NCBI GenBank assembly: GCA_036821645.1
Contig: DAISJD010000062.1
Coordinates: forward strand, 1-17,272
Length of the DNA stretch: 17,272 nucleotides
DNA from: DAISJD01 sp036821645
GTDB lineage: Bacteria > Pseudomonadota > Alphaproteobacteria > ATCC43930 > CGMCC-115725
Direction of reading: 5' to 3'
The notes under the pieces: model-generated
What the model was told of the DNA's origin: nothing
Seen by the model: the letters and a program-made list of their open reading frames with translations, nothing else
Database searches by the model: none
Program-made: the position numbers and the translations under genes
In this document: positions 1-6,639 of the stretch, piece after piece
Position numbering within the stretch: position 1 is the stretch's first letter
Layout: the number at the start of each line of letters is the position of its first letter

Positions 1-18
1 GGTTACGGGATCGGCCAT
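1..18 (-). CDS. start of an unidentified gene (5' end only)
   Basis: On the minus strand an ATG at 18 opens a frame reading MADPVT to the window edge. It begins two bases after the dsbB stop (TGA at 23-21), the tight spacing expected for a third gene of the YqaA-DsbB operon. Six codons are too few to identify a product. From memory, a COQ7-type demethoxyubiquinone hydroxylase follows dsbB in some Rhodospirillales; that is only a guess by context. Confidence 0.35.
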
Positions 19-20
19 GA

Positions 21-524
21 TCAGGATCCGGTTTTGCGGGTGCGGATGAGGCGTGCGGCCAGGAAAACCGGCAGCAGCGAGGCCAGCATGTTCCAGCCGG
101 CCAGCGAGATGCCGAACAGCGACCATTGAATAACGTCGCATTGGACGACGGGCAGGGCCTTGAGGCGGGCAATCCGTTCAACCGCGCTCAATCCCACCAT
201 GGATTGGGCGGTGCAGGCGGTGGGGCCGGGCAGGAAATGATTTTCGACGCCGACATGATAGAAACCAAGGGCGGCAGACCCGACGAACAGGGCTGCGATC
301 AAGAGGCCGACCGGCAGAATCGGCAGTTTCCGCCCCGCCGCCAGCAACAGCCCGCACAACAGGATGGCAGCATACCAGGGCCAGCGTTCCAACAGACACA
401 ACTCGCACGGCGCAAGCCCGCCCAGATGTTCGAAGGCCAAGGCACCGCCGATGACGGCAAGCGACAGCAATCCGGTCGGCAGGATGAGATGGCGGGCAAG
501 CGGGGTGGTGGGCAGGGCCAGCAT
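21..524 (-). CDS. dsbB: DsbB-family disulfide bond formation protein
   Basis: This is an inner-membrane quinone reductase of the DsbB family (167 aa), which reoxidises periplasmic DsbA and passes electrons to quinone. The sequence has about four hydrophobic segments (about 12-31, 48-64, 69-90, 134-157). The first redox pair is C40-x2-C43 (CELC), followed by Arg47 where E. coli has Arg48. The second pair is C104 and C129 in the last periplasmic loop, almost the same positions as in E. coli. All four cysteines needed for the relay are therefore present. The gene starts three bases after the yqaA-like stop codon, so the two are almost certainly co-transcribed. No dsbA is in the window. A second, weak possibility is a DsbI-type protein serving a special substrate. 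Confidence 0.93.
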   Translation of the reverse strand: MLALPTTPLARHLILPTGLLSLAVIGGALAFEHLGGLAPCELCLLERWPWYAAILLCGLLLAAGRKLPILPVGLLIAALFVGSAALGFYHVGVENHFLPGPTACTAQSMVGLSAVERIARLKALPVVQCDVIQWSLFGISLAGWNMLASLLPVFLAARLIRTRKTGS

Positions 525-527
525 GGA

Positions 528-1106
528 TCACAGAACCTTGAGGATGACGAACCCGGCAATAATGGCGAAAACCGTGACGCTTGTCACCAGGGCGAGACGG
601 GTTTCGATGAAGCGGCGCGCCTGCTCGCCGAAATAATAAATCGCAAGGGCGAGTGGAAAGAACCGAATGGCGCGGCACACGATGGCGGCGGCGATGAAAT
701 TGACGAGATCGTAATGCAAGGCCCCGGACAGGATCGTGACCAATTTGAAGGGGATGGGTGTAATGCCTTTGCCGATGATGACCCAGGCCCCGTAGGTTGC
801 AAATTCGCCTTTCAGATAATCGTAGCTCGCCTGCGATGACAGGTGGGTTACGATGAAATGGCCGACCAGTTCGAAGAGATAATATCCAATCGCATAGCCG
901 AGCAAGCCGCCCAGGACGGAGGTCGCAGTCGTGATGGCCGCATAAAACATCGCCCGATCTCGGCGTGCGACGATCATCGGAACGAGCAACAGATCCGGCG
1001 GCAGAGGGAAAAACGAGGCTTCGGCAAAGGACACGGCCGACAGGGTCCAGATTGCGTGTTCATGCCCGGCTTGGCGCAGTATCCACTCATAGACCCGTCG
1101 CAACAT
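528..1106 (-). CDS. YqaA/DedA-like VTT-domain membrane protein
   Basis: This is a 192-aa membrane protein of the YqaA branch of the DedA/SNARE-associated (VTT domain) superfamily, members of which are linked to lipid scrambling or transport and membrane homeostasis. Visible family marks are the N-terminal re-entrant motif FAEASFFPLPPD (27-38), the glycine-rich helix around 64-75, the second re-entrant motif GKGITPIPFK (112-121) and the conserved arginine in CRAIRFF (144-150). The ATG at 1106 has an AAGGGA ribosome-binding site nine bases upstream. The gene is first in the leftward operon with dsbB. It is transcribed away from the methyltransferase at 1218, so the roughly 110 bp between them hold two divergent promoters; I could not pick out convincing boxes there. 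The substrate cannot be told from sequence. Confidence 0.87.
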   Translation of the reverse strand: MLRRVYEWILRQAGHEHAIWTLSAVSFAEASFFPLPPDLLLVPMIVARRDRAMFYAAITTATSVLGGLLGYAIGYYLFELVGHFIVTHLSSQASYDYLKGEFATYGAWVIIGKGITPIPFKLVTILSGALHYDLVNFIAAAIVCRAIRFFPLALAIYYFGEQARRFIETRLALVTSVTVFAIIAGFVILKVL

Positions 1107-1217
1107 GGATGCGTCCCTTCATACCCTAAAGATCATGGCGATAGGGCTTAACAGGTGCCGCCTTCGGGTGCAATATGTCGGCGCGCCAAGCGGCACTGCA
1201 AACCAGGGGATATGACG

Positions 1218-1880
1218 ATGACGGATCAATGGCGGGCGGTTGACCATTATCTCTGCGATCATCTGATCGAAAACGATCCGGTTCTTCTCGGTGCGCTTGC
1301 CAGAAGCGATGCGGCGGGTCTGCCCGCGATCAATGTCGCCCCCAATCAGGGCAAGCTTCTGCATCTTTATGCGCGCATGATCGCGGCCGGACGGATTTTG
1401 GAAATCGGCACCTTGGGCGGCTATAGTGCGATCTGGCTCGCCCGCGCCTTGCGGGCGGGCGGGCGGCTCGTGACCCTTGAACTTGATCCAAAACATGCCG
1501 ATGTCGCGCGCGCGAACCTCGATGCGGCCGGTCTTCATGACCGGGCGGAGGTCAGGGTCGGGCCGGCGCTGGCATCGCTGGACGCGATGATCGCGGCGGG
1601 TGAGGCCCCGTTCGATTTCATCTTCATCGATGCCGACAAACGCCTTATCCCCGAGTATTACGAGCGGGCACTCACGCTCGCCCGGTCCGGCACCCTCATC
1701 GTGGTCGACAATGTCGTGCGGGGTGGGGCCGTGATCGATGCCGACACGGCGGACCCGAGTGTGGAGGGGGTGCGGCGCTTCATGGCGATCGTGCGCACGG
1801 ATCGGCGGGTGACGGCAACTGCGGTCCAGACCGTGGGCATCAAGGGATATGATGGGTTCGCCCTCTTGATCGTCGCGTAA
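1218..1880 (+). CDS. SAM-dependent O-methyltransferase (methyltransferase family 3)
   Basis: This 220-aa cytosolic enzyme belongs to the small, metal-dependent catechol/caffeoyl-CoA O-methyltransferase-like family. The SAM-binding glycine motif is EIGTLGGYSAIWLA (62-75), with the acidic ribose-binding strand TLELD at 86-90. The metal-site residues typical of the family are seen in FIDAD (136-140) and VVDNV (162-166). A start at 1218 is preferred because AGGGGA lies seven bases upstream. The in-frame ATG at 1212 is one base from that site, and an earlier ATG at 1155 would add an unconserved-looking, Cys/Arg-rich tail. The gene leads a three-gene rightward run with a VOC protein 21 bases downstream and then ggt. 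Substrate is unknown; many chromosomal members methylate catechol-like or flavonoid-like phenols. Confidence 0.9.
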   Translation: MTDQWRAVDHYLCDHLIENDPVLLGALARSDAAGLPAINVAPNQGKLLHLYARMIAAGRILEIGTLGGYSAIWLARALRAGGRLVTLELDPKHADVARANLDAAGLHDRAEVRVGPALASLDAMIAAGEAPFDFIFIDADKRLIPEYYERALTLARSGTLIVVDNVVRGGAVIDADTADPSVEGVRRFMAIVRTDRRVTATAVQTVGIKGYDGFALLIVA

Positions 1881-1901
1881 ATTCACAAAAGGAACCGTCC
1901 C

Positions 1902-2288
1902 ATGATCGATCATACCGGCGTCAACGTCGCCGATTTCAATAAGAGCAAGGCATTTTATCAAGCGGCTCTTGCCCCGATCCACTATGACCTCTTGATGGAT
2001 TTGTCGGCGGATGTCACCGGCCATACGGCGGTTGCCGGTTTCGGCGAAGGGGGCAAACCGGATTTTTGGATCAGCGAAGGATCGCCCAACGTGCCGCCGA
2101 TCCATGTGGCGTTTCGCGTGGCAAGCCGCACCCTCGTCGATGCGTTCCATGCAGCGGCCCTCGCTGCCGGGGGGCGTGACAATGGGGCACCGGGCCTGCG
2201 CCCCCACTATCATCCGCATTATTACGGGGCCTTCGTCTTGGACCCGGACGGCCATAATATCGAAGCGGTTTGTCATGCGCCCGATTAA
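1902..2288 (+). CDS. VOC-family (glyoxalase/dioxygenase fold) protein
   Basis: This is a 128-aa single-module vicinal oxygen chelate protein. The beta-alpha-beta-beta-beta pattern is clear: it opens MIDHTGVNVADFNKSKAFY, with metal-ligand candidate His4. A second possible ligand is His68 (IHVAF), and the closing strand DPDGHNIEAVCH provides Glu121. A His/Tyr-rich loop, PHYHPHYYGAF (101-111), precedes it, as in many small VOC proteins of proteobacteria. Such proteins range from glyoxalase-like isomerases to antibiotic-binding or dioxygenase members, and the substrate cannot be assigned. AAGGA lies upstream of the ATG with good spacing. Its last 14 bases overlap the start of ggt in another frame, which suggests translational coupling. 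Confidence 0.9.
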   Translation: MIDHTGVNVADFNKSKAFYQAALAPIHYDLLMDLSADVTGHTAVAGFGEGGKPDFWISEGSPNVPPIHVAFRVASRTLVDAFHAAALAAGGRDNGAPGLRPHYHPHYYGAFVLDPDGHNIEAVCHAPD

Positions 2289-4038
2289 GCGCTTGGTATC
2301 GATCGCCCTTGGCGGCCTCGTTGGCTTGATGCCGATCGGGGCCGGTGCGATCGACCATCCGCCGGTCGAGGCGGAAAAAACCATGGTCGTATCGTCCCAG
2401 ATCTTTGCGAGCGAAGCGGGACGCGCAATCTTGCGCGCGGGCGGCAATGCCGTCGATGGGGCGGTTGCCACGGCCTTTGCGCTTGCCGTCGTGCATCCCT
2501 GTTGCGGCAATATCGGCGGGGGCGGGTTCTTGCTGCTGCGCAAGGCCGATGGCCGCGAGATGGTGGTGGATTTTCGCGAAACGGCCCCGGCGGCGGCGAC
2601 TGCCAGCCTTTATCTGGGGGCGGATCGCAAAAGCCGGGCGAAAAGCAGCCTCGACGGCTATCTTGCCGCCGGTGTGCCGGGTTCCGTGCGCGGCTTGATC
2701 CTTGCCTTGAAGACATTCGGGACTTTGCCGCCGGCCACCGTGATCGCACCGGCCATCCGTCTTGCGCGTGACGGGTTCATTCTGACCCGCAGCGATGCGG
2801 AACAATTGAACGGATCGCGTGATCGTCTGGCGGCCGATCCGGCGGCGGCCCGGATTTTCATCAAACCGGATCGCACGCCATGGCAGGCGGGCGATCGGTT
2901 GATCCAACGCGATCTCGCCGATAGTTTGGAACGGATCGCGACCGATGGCGATCCAGTGTTTTACGAGGGGGATCTCGCCCGAAAAATCGCCGCGGCGAAC
3001 AAGGCCGGGGGCGGTCTCATCACCGAGACGGATCTTAGGACCTATGAGGCCGTCATTCGCACACCGGTTTCCTGCACCTATCGGGGCTATCGGATTGCCG
3101 CACCGCCCCCGCCCAGTTCAGGCGGGCTTGCCCTGTGCGAAACATTGAATATCTTGGAAAATTTCGATCTGAAATCCCTGGGTTTCGGGGCCGCCGATGG
3201 GGTGCATCTGATGGCGGAGGCGCTGCGCCGGGCCTATGCCGACCGCAATAGCCGCTTGGGCGACCCCGCCTTCGTCGATAATCCGACGGCCCTTTTCCTA
3301 TCGAAGGACTATGCCAAACGCCAAGCGGCGACGATCGATCCCGCACGCGTCACCCCCGTGCCGCCGCCCGGCCCCCTGCAACGGGAACGGCCGGAAACCA
3401 CCCATCTGTCGGTTGTGGATGCGGCGGGCAATGCCGTAGCGCTCACCACCACGCTCAACGGATTTTTCGGGGCGGCGGTCGTGGTGCCGGGGACGGGCAT
3501 CCTCTTGAACAACGAGATGGACGATTTTACCACCGTGCCGGGGGAATCGAATCTATCGGGCTTGACCCAGGGGGAATTGAACCGGATCGAACCGGGCAAA
3601 CGCCCGCTTTCTTCCATGACGCCGATGGTCGTCACCCGCGATGGCGGCTTGTTTATGGTCCTGGGCTCTCCCGGCGGCGGGCGGATCATCTCGATCCTGG
3701 CCAATGTCTTGGTCGATGTGATCGATCACGGCTTCGATCCCCAGGCGGCGGTGAATGCGCCGCGCATCCACGTTCAGACGAACCCCGATGCCTTGCAAAT
3801 CGAAAAAGACGGCCTGTCGCCCGACACGAAACGCCTGTTGCAGGCAAAGGGCCATCGGTTGATGGAAATCACCCCCTGGGGGGCTGCCGAGGCGATTCTG
3901 GTCGCCCCGCCCGTGCCCTTGGGACGACAGGCCCCCATCGTCGGGATGGACCCGGCGATTACGAGCACGCTCCGCCCCGGTTGGCTTTACGGGGCTCATG
4001 ACGATCGCAGGCCCGCCGGGGCGGCGTTGGGGGATTAG
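2275..4038 (+). CDS. ggt: gamma-glutamyltransferase (glutathione hydrolase), periplasmic
   Basis: This is a full-length gamma-glutamyltranspeptidase precursor (587 aa), an Ntn hydrolase that cleaves itself into two subunits and hydrolyses or transfers the gamma-glutamyl group of glutathione. The ATG at 2275 gives a clean signal peptide: a basic start MRPIKR, a hydrophobic core and an AGA cleavage region near residue 25, predicting export to the periplasm. Autoprocessing should occur before Thr375 in PETTHLSVVD, matching Thr391 of the E. coli TTHYSVVD motif. Downstream are the oxyanion-site serines S446-S447 (KRPLSSMTP) and the GSPGGGR loop (464-470). The longer frame running back to 2011 is just VOC antisense-frame overlap. 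The gene overlaps the VOC gene by 14 bases, so it is probably co-expressed. It gives the cell access to extracytoplasmic glutathione as a source of cysteine and glutamate. Confidence 0.96.
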   Translation: MRPIKRLVSIALGGLVGLMPIGAGAIDHPPVEAEKTMVVSSQIFASEAGRAILRAGGNAVDGAVATAFALAVVHPCCGNIGGGGFLLLRKADGREMVVDFRETAPAAATASLYLGADRKSRAKSSLDGYLAAGVPGSVRGLILALKTFGTLPPATVIAPAIRLARDGFILTRSDAEQLNGSRDRLAADPAAARIFIKPDRTPWQAGDRLIQRDLADSLERIATDGDPVFYEGDLARKIAAANKAGGGLITETDLRTYEAVIRTPVSCTYRGYRIAAPPPPSSGGLALCETLNILENFDLKSLGFGAADGVHLMAEALRRAYADRNSRLGDPAFVDNPTALFLSKDYAKRQAATIDPARVTPVPPPGPLQRERPETTHLSVVDAAGNAVALTTTLNGFFGAAVVVPGTGILLNNEMDDFTTVPGESNLSGLTQGELNRIEPGKRPLSSMTPMVVTRDGGLFMVLGSPGGGRIISILANVLVDVIDHGFDPQAAVNAPRIHVQTNPDALQIEKDGLSPDTKRLLQAKGHRLMEITPWGAAEAILVAPPVPLGRQAPIVGMDPAITSTLRPGWLYGAHDDRRPAGAALGD

Positions 4039-4055
4039 GGGGACGGTGATGGCCA

Positions 4056-4724
4056 TCAATCGCCGGTCGGCTCAACTGGATAGAGCCACGAGAACAGCCA
4101 AGTTCCCGCACCGGCCCCCACGATTTGCGCTGCGATAAAGCCTGCGCAATCTAAAGGCCGGATCCCGGCGAACGTGTCGCTTGCCGCCCGGGCCAGCGTG
4201 ACGGCGGGGTTCGCGAAGGAAGTGGATGCCGTAAACCAATAGGCCGCCGTGATATAGGCGGCGACCGCAAACGGGGTTAGGGCGGCCTGTCGCCGGGTGC
4301 AGCCGACGATGACCCCGACAAGGCCGAATGTCGCGATAAACTCGCTGCCCCATTGGCCGGTGCCGGTGCGGATATGGGATGCCACGGAAAAGAGGGGCAC
4401 CTCGAACATGAAATGGGCGGCCCCGACCCCGACGAAGGCCCCGATCAGTTGAACGGTGAGATAGGGGGCGACATCCCGCCAGGCAAACGTGCCCTGCCAG
4501 GCGGCGGACAGGGTGACGACGGGATTGAAATGGGCCCCGGAACAGGGGCCAAAGGTCAAGATCAGGGCGACAAGGCCCGCCCCGGTCGCAAGGCTGTTCG
4601 CGAGAAGGGCAATCGCCCCATTCCCCTCGGCCAAGCGTTCGGCCATGATGCCCGATCCCACGACGACGGCCAACAGAAAGGCCGTGCCCAGACCCTCGGC
4701 GACCAAAGGGCGGATGCCCCTCAT
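4056..4724 (-). CDS. aqpS: aquaporin-family channel of the arsenic operon (AqpS-like)
   Basis: This is a 222-aa MIP-family channel with six hydrophobic segments and two half-helix motifs, NPV at 67-69 and NPA at 172-174. The residue after the second motif is Val175, where water and glycerol channels carry the selectivity-filter arginine. The same Arg-to-Val change is known for Sinorhizobium AqpS, an arsenic-operon channel. Its start codon overlaps the arsC stop (ATGA, 4724-4721), so it is translated with arsC. In the S. meliloti model the channel lets arsenite made by ArsC flow out down its gradient, in place of an ArsB or Acr3 pump; none is seen here. A role with methylated arsenicals is also possible. 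Assignment as an arsenic channel rests on both Val175 and the operon. Confidence 0.92.
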   Translation of the reverse strand: MRGIRPLVAEGLGTAFLLAVVVGSGIMAERLAEGNGAIALLANSLATGAGLVALILTFGPCSGAHFNPVVTLSAAWQGTFAWRDVAPYLTVQLIGAFVGVGAAHFMFEVPLFSVASHIRTGTGQWGSEFIATFGLVGVIVGCTRRQAALTPFAVAAYITAAYWFTASTSFANPAVTLARAASDTFAGIRPLDCAGFIAAQIVGAGAGTWLFSWLYPVEPTGD

Positions 4725-5221
4725 ACCGGCATCCTGCCGATGGCGCGCATTTCATGCTTGATCGCAGTTTTATCGAGCATTTTGAACGGTAAGTTCACAA
4801 AAAGCTGAACCCGTCCCATTATTTGCCGAAAGATCTTGGCAAAGACGGCGCGTTTTTCGGCGTCGTTGCCCGTACAGGCTGCCGGATCTTCGAACCCCCA
4901 ATGGGCGGAAACCGGTTGACCCGGCCAGATGGGACAAACCTCACCGGCGGCATTGTCGCAAACCGTGATGATGAAATCCATCTGCGGGGCATCGGGACGG
5001 GCGAATTCCTCCCAACTCTTGCTGTGCAGTCTGCCTGGGGGATACCCGATCGCCGCGATCTGTTCTAGGGCATAGGGATTGACGGTGCCGGTCGGATGAC
5101 TGCCGGCACTATACGCGTGAAACCGGCCCTTGCCCATGACGGCGATCAGGGCTTCGGCCATGATGCTGCGGGCTGAATTGCCGGTGCACAGCACAAGAAT
5201 ATTGTATGGTTTTTGTGTCAT
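4721..5221 (-). CDS. arsC: arsenate reductase, low-molecular-weight phosphatase type
   Basis: This 166-aa cytosolic enzyme reduces arsenate to arsenite. It has the LMW tyrosine-phosphatase P-loop CTGNSARS with nucleophile Cys12 and Arg18, and the EDPA motif (111-114) carrying the general acid Asp112. It also has two further redox cysteines, Cys88 and Cys96, in VCDNAAGEVCP, as in the reductases that recycle through an internal disulfide. The start is taken at ATG 5221; an adjacent ATG at 5224 is equally possible, and the frame back to 5293 only runs into arsR. No strong ribosome-binding site is visible, and with arsR ending about 20 bases upstream translation may be coupled. It overlaps aqpS by four bases. 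Arsenite produced here would leave through the channel and be sensed by ArsR. Confidence 0.93.
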   Translation of the reverse strand: MTQKPYNILVLCTGNSARSIMAEALIAVMGKGRFHAYSAGSHPTGTVNPYALEQIAAIGYPPGRLHSKSWEEFARPDAPQMDFIITVCDNAAGEVCPIWPGQPVSAHWGFEDPAACTGNDAEKRAVFAKIFRQIMGRVQLFVNLPFKMLDKTAIKHEMRAIGRMPV

Positions 5222-5241
5222 CATGGGCTCGATGCAAGGGG

Positions 5242-5562
5242 TCAGCAGCCTCGTTTCGCATCTGCGGGCAGGCAAGGAGAGCCGCCGCAGCAATTTTCGG
5301 TGAGAAACGCCAAGAGCGCATTCATCCGGGTGAAATTGGCCGCATAAATGATGAAACGCCCGTCCTGGCGGGCGGTGACGAGATCAGCATGGCTCAATTC
5401 CTTGAGGTGAAACGACAGGGAAGACGGGGCGATGCCCGTGGCCTCGGCGATTTTACCGGCGGCCAGTCCTTCAGGCCCCACCGCGACCAGGGTGCGGAAG
5501 ATGGCAAGGCGGGCGGTTTGGGCGAGGGCGGCCAGGGCCGTTACGGCTTGATTTGATTCCAT
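5242..5562 (-). CDS. arsR: ArsR-family arsenite-responsive repressor
   Basis: This 106-aa winged-helix repressor controls the arsenic operon. The helix-turn-helix lies at about 36-62 (KIAEATGIAPSSLSFHLKEL), with the wing at about 64-75 (ARQDGRFIIYAA). There is no CVCDLC motif in the DNA-binding helix. Instead, cysteines sit at the C-terminus: Cys91, Cys92 and Cys97, plus terminal Cys106. That is the layout of the Acidithiobacillus-type ArsR, in which a C-terminal Cys-Cys...Cys trio binds As(III). It is the first gene of arsR-arsC-aqpS, and its start codon lies two bases from a perfect operator palindrome. There is no ribosome-binding site before the ATG, suggesting leaderless translation. Confidence 0.92.
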   Translation of the reverse strand: MESNQAVTALAALAQTARLAIFRTLVAVGPEGLAAGKIAEATGIAPSSLSFHLKELSHADLVTARQDGRFIIYAANFTRMNALLAFLTENCCGGSPCLPADAKRGC

Positions 5563-5564
5563 AA

Positions 5565-5580
5565 TTCAATAATAATTGAA
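5565..5580 (-). promoter_or_regulatory. ArsR operator palindrome
   Basis: TTCAATAATAATTGAA is a perfect inverted repeat (6-bp arms, 4-bp centre) two bases upstream of the arsR ATG. Its AT-rich TTCAAT/ATTGAA arms are like known ArsR/SmtB operators. It covers the predicted -10 box, so bound repressor would block the promoter directly. Confidence 0.8.
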
Positions 5581-5596
5581 ATATGGAAATAAACAA
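5569..5596 (-). promoter_or_regulatory. arsR-arsC-aqpS promoter
   Basis: On the minus strand a -35 box TTGTTT (5596-5591) is followed after 16 bases by a -10 box TATTAT (5574-5569). Transcription would begin about seven bases on, at or next to the arsR ATG, giving a leaderless or near-leaderless message. Box identity is by eye and needs start-site mapping. Confidence 0.55.
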
Positions 5597-5598
5597 GC

Positions 5599-5637
5599 AA
5601 AAAAAGGGCCGGCCCCTGAGGCAGCCGGCCCGTTTTT
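5599..5637 (-). terminator. rho-independent terminator of clpP
   Basis: On the minus strand, 16 bases after the clpP stop, an 8-bp GC stem (GGGCCGGC and GCCGGCCC, 5631-5624 with 5613-5606) with a 10-base loop runs into seven T (5605-5599). A shorter T run (5633-5637) makes it plausible in the other direction too. It insulates arsR from clpP; the T tract sits right beside the arsR -35 box. Confidence 0.85.
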
Positions 5638-5652
5638 ACGGTTCGCCCGCGA

Positions 5653-6279
5653 TCAAGCGAGATCGGCGCGGGTTGTGATAATGCGGTGGACGAGGCCGTA
5701 TTCCTTGGCTTCGGCGGCCGACATCCAGTAATTGCGTTCCGTATCCCGGCGTACGCGCTCGATCGGTTGACCGGTTTCGGAGGCGGTGATTTGGGACAGG
5801 CGTTCGCGCATTTTGATGATTTCGCGCGCTTCGATGTCGATATCGGTTGCTTGACCGCGCACGCCGCCCATCGGTTGATGCAGCAGAAAGCGCGTATTGG
5901 GCAGGCAGAACCGTTGATCCTTGGCCCCGGCGACATAGATGAGGGCCCCGGCCGACGCGACCCATCCGGTGCCGATGATGCGAACGGTCAGGGATTCGCG
6001 CACGAATTTAATGATGTCATGGATCGAATCGCCCGATTCCACATGACCGCCGGGGGAATTCACGAAAACATCGATCGGCTTGTCGGATTCTTCGGCAAGC
6101 GTCAGAATACGGGCCACCACGTCGCGGGCAAGCTTGTCGTTGATCTCGCCGAAAATCATGACCTTGCGGCCCTTCAACAGGCGGGATTCAAGCTCGTTCT
6201 GGCTGGCTGCGGGCTTTTCGGTCGCTTCCGGCTTGGGTTCGTCGTCGGCGGCGCGAAACGGGGGCAGAGTGTGGCTCAC
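5653..6279 (-). CDS. clpP: ClpP-family serine peptidase paralogue
   Basis: This 208-aa protein has the ClpP/crotonase fold of the Clp protease proteolytic subunit. The nucleophile is Ser109 in GWVASAG (main-line ClpP has GQAASMG) and the base is His134 in LLHQPMGG, 25 residues later as in E. coli. Counting a further 49 residues to the E. coli Asp position (RDTERD) gives Asn183 in RDTERN, so the triad reads Ser-His-Asn. An extended polar N-terminus (1-30) precedes the core. The start is GTG at 6279, with GGAGGA eight bases upstream; no ATG fits better. There is no clpX, tig or lon nearby, unlike the housekeeping clpP locus, which supports a second paralogue. It probably works as a tetradecamer, perhaps mixed with another ClpP, fed by a Clp ATPase. 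Confidence in family is high, in activity moderate. Confidence 0.9.
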   Translation of the reverse strand: MSHTLPPFRAADDEPKPEATEKPAASQNELESRLLKGRKVMIFGEINDKLARDVVARILTLAEESDKPIDVFVNSPGGHVESGDSIHDIIKFVRESLTVRIIGTGWVASAGALIYVAGAKDQRFCLPNTRFLLHQPMGGVRGQATDIDIEAREIIKMRERLSQITASETGQPIERVRRDTERNYWMSAAEAKEYGLVHRIITTRADLA

Positions 6280-6639
6280 GGGGGTAATCCTCCAGGATAT
6301 GTCGACCGTTCCCGGTGAAACCGGTTGGCAGGGGTTTAAGGCTGCCCGGGTTCGGGCACTTTAGCGATTTTCCCTTGATGTTCGACTAAAAAAACAAGGA
6401 AACCCTTAAAACGGTTTTTAGCGTTATCCTCCAAAACGGCATCGCCGTTAGAGAAGTCCGAAATTTAGGGCGCTTTGGGCGGAATGTGAAGCCTTGTTGC
6501 GGGGGCGAAATCGAAAATAGGGTGCGAGGCCATTGTTTCAGTGCACTCTTCATGTCATGAAGCGGGATCTTGGATCGGATGGCGATTGCAGGGGATCGAA
6601 CGCTGCGCGTGCGTGATTGTCGGGAGAGGGAGGATCAGG
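6280..6639. other. 360-bp intergenic region between clpP and aguA
   Basis: This divergent gap holds no convincing gene. Seen in it are the clpP ribosome-binding site (GGAGGA on minus, 6293-6288), an AT-rich stretch about 6360-6430, a small hairpin with arms AACGGC and GCCGTT (6435-6449), a possible weak plus-strand promoter TTGTTG (6494-6499) with TAGGGT (6518-6523), and a perfect 15-base palindrome at 6548-6562. Frames starting at 6541 and 6570 run across it, but lack a ribosome-binding site and the aguA family starts later. Confidence 0.6.
6548..6562. promoter_or_regulatory. palindrome upstream of aguAB, possible operator
   Basis: CTTCATGTCATGAAG is a perfect odd palindrome (7-bp arms around one T), about 80 bases before the aguA start. 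Its place suits a repressor or activator site for the agmatine operon, but no regulator gene is adjacent, and the assignment is by position only. Confidence 0.35.

Noticed and set aside
2011..2274. 88-residue N-terminal extension of ggt
   Set aside because: It is the VOC gene read in another frame; the signal peptide begins exactly at ATG 2275.
1119..2543. 474-aa minus-strand open frame
   Set aside because: It lies antisense to the methyltransferase, VOC and ggt genes, all of which have clear family motifs. Its own translation shows no recognisable domain; long antisense frames are common in GC-rich DNA.
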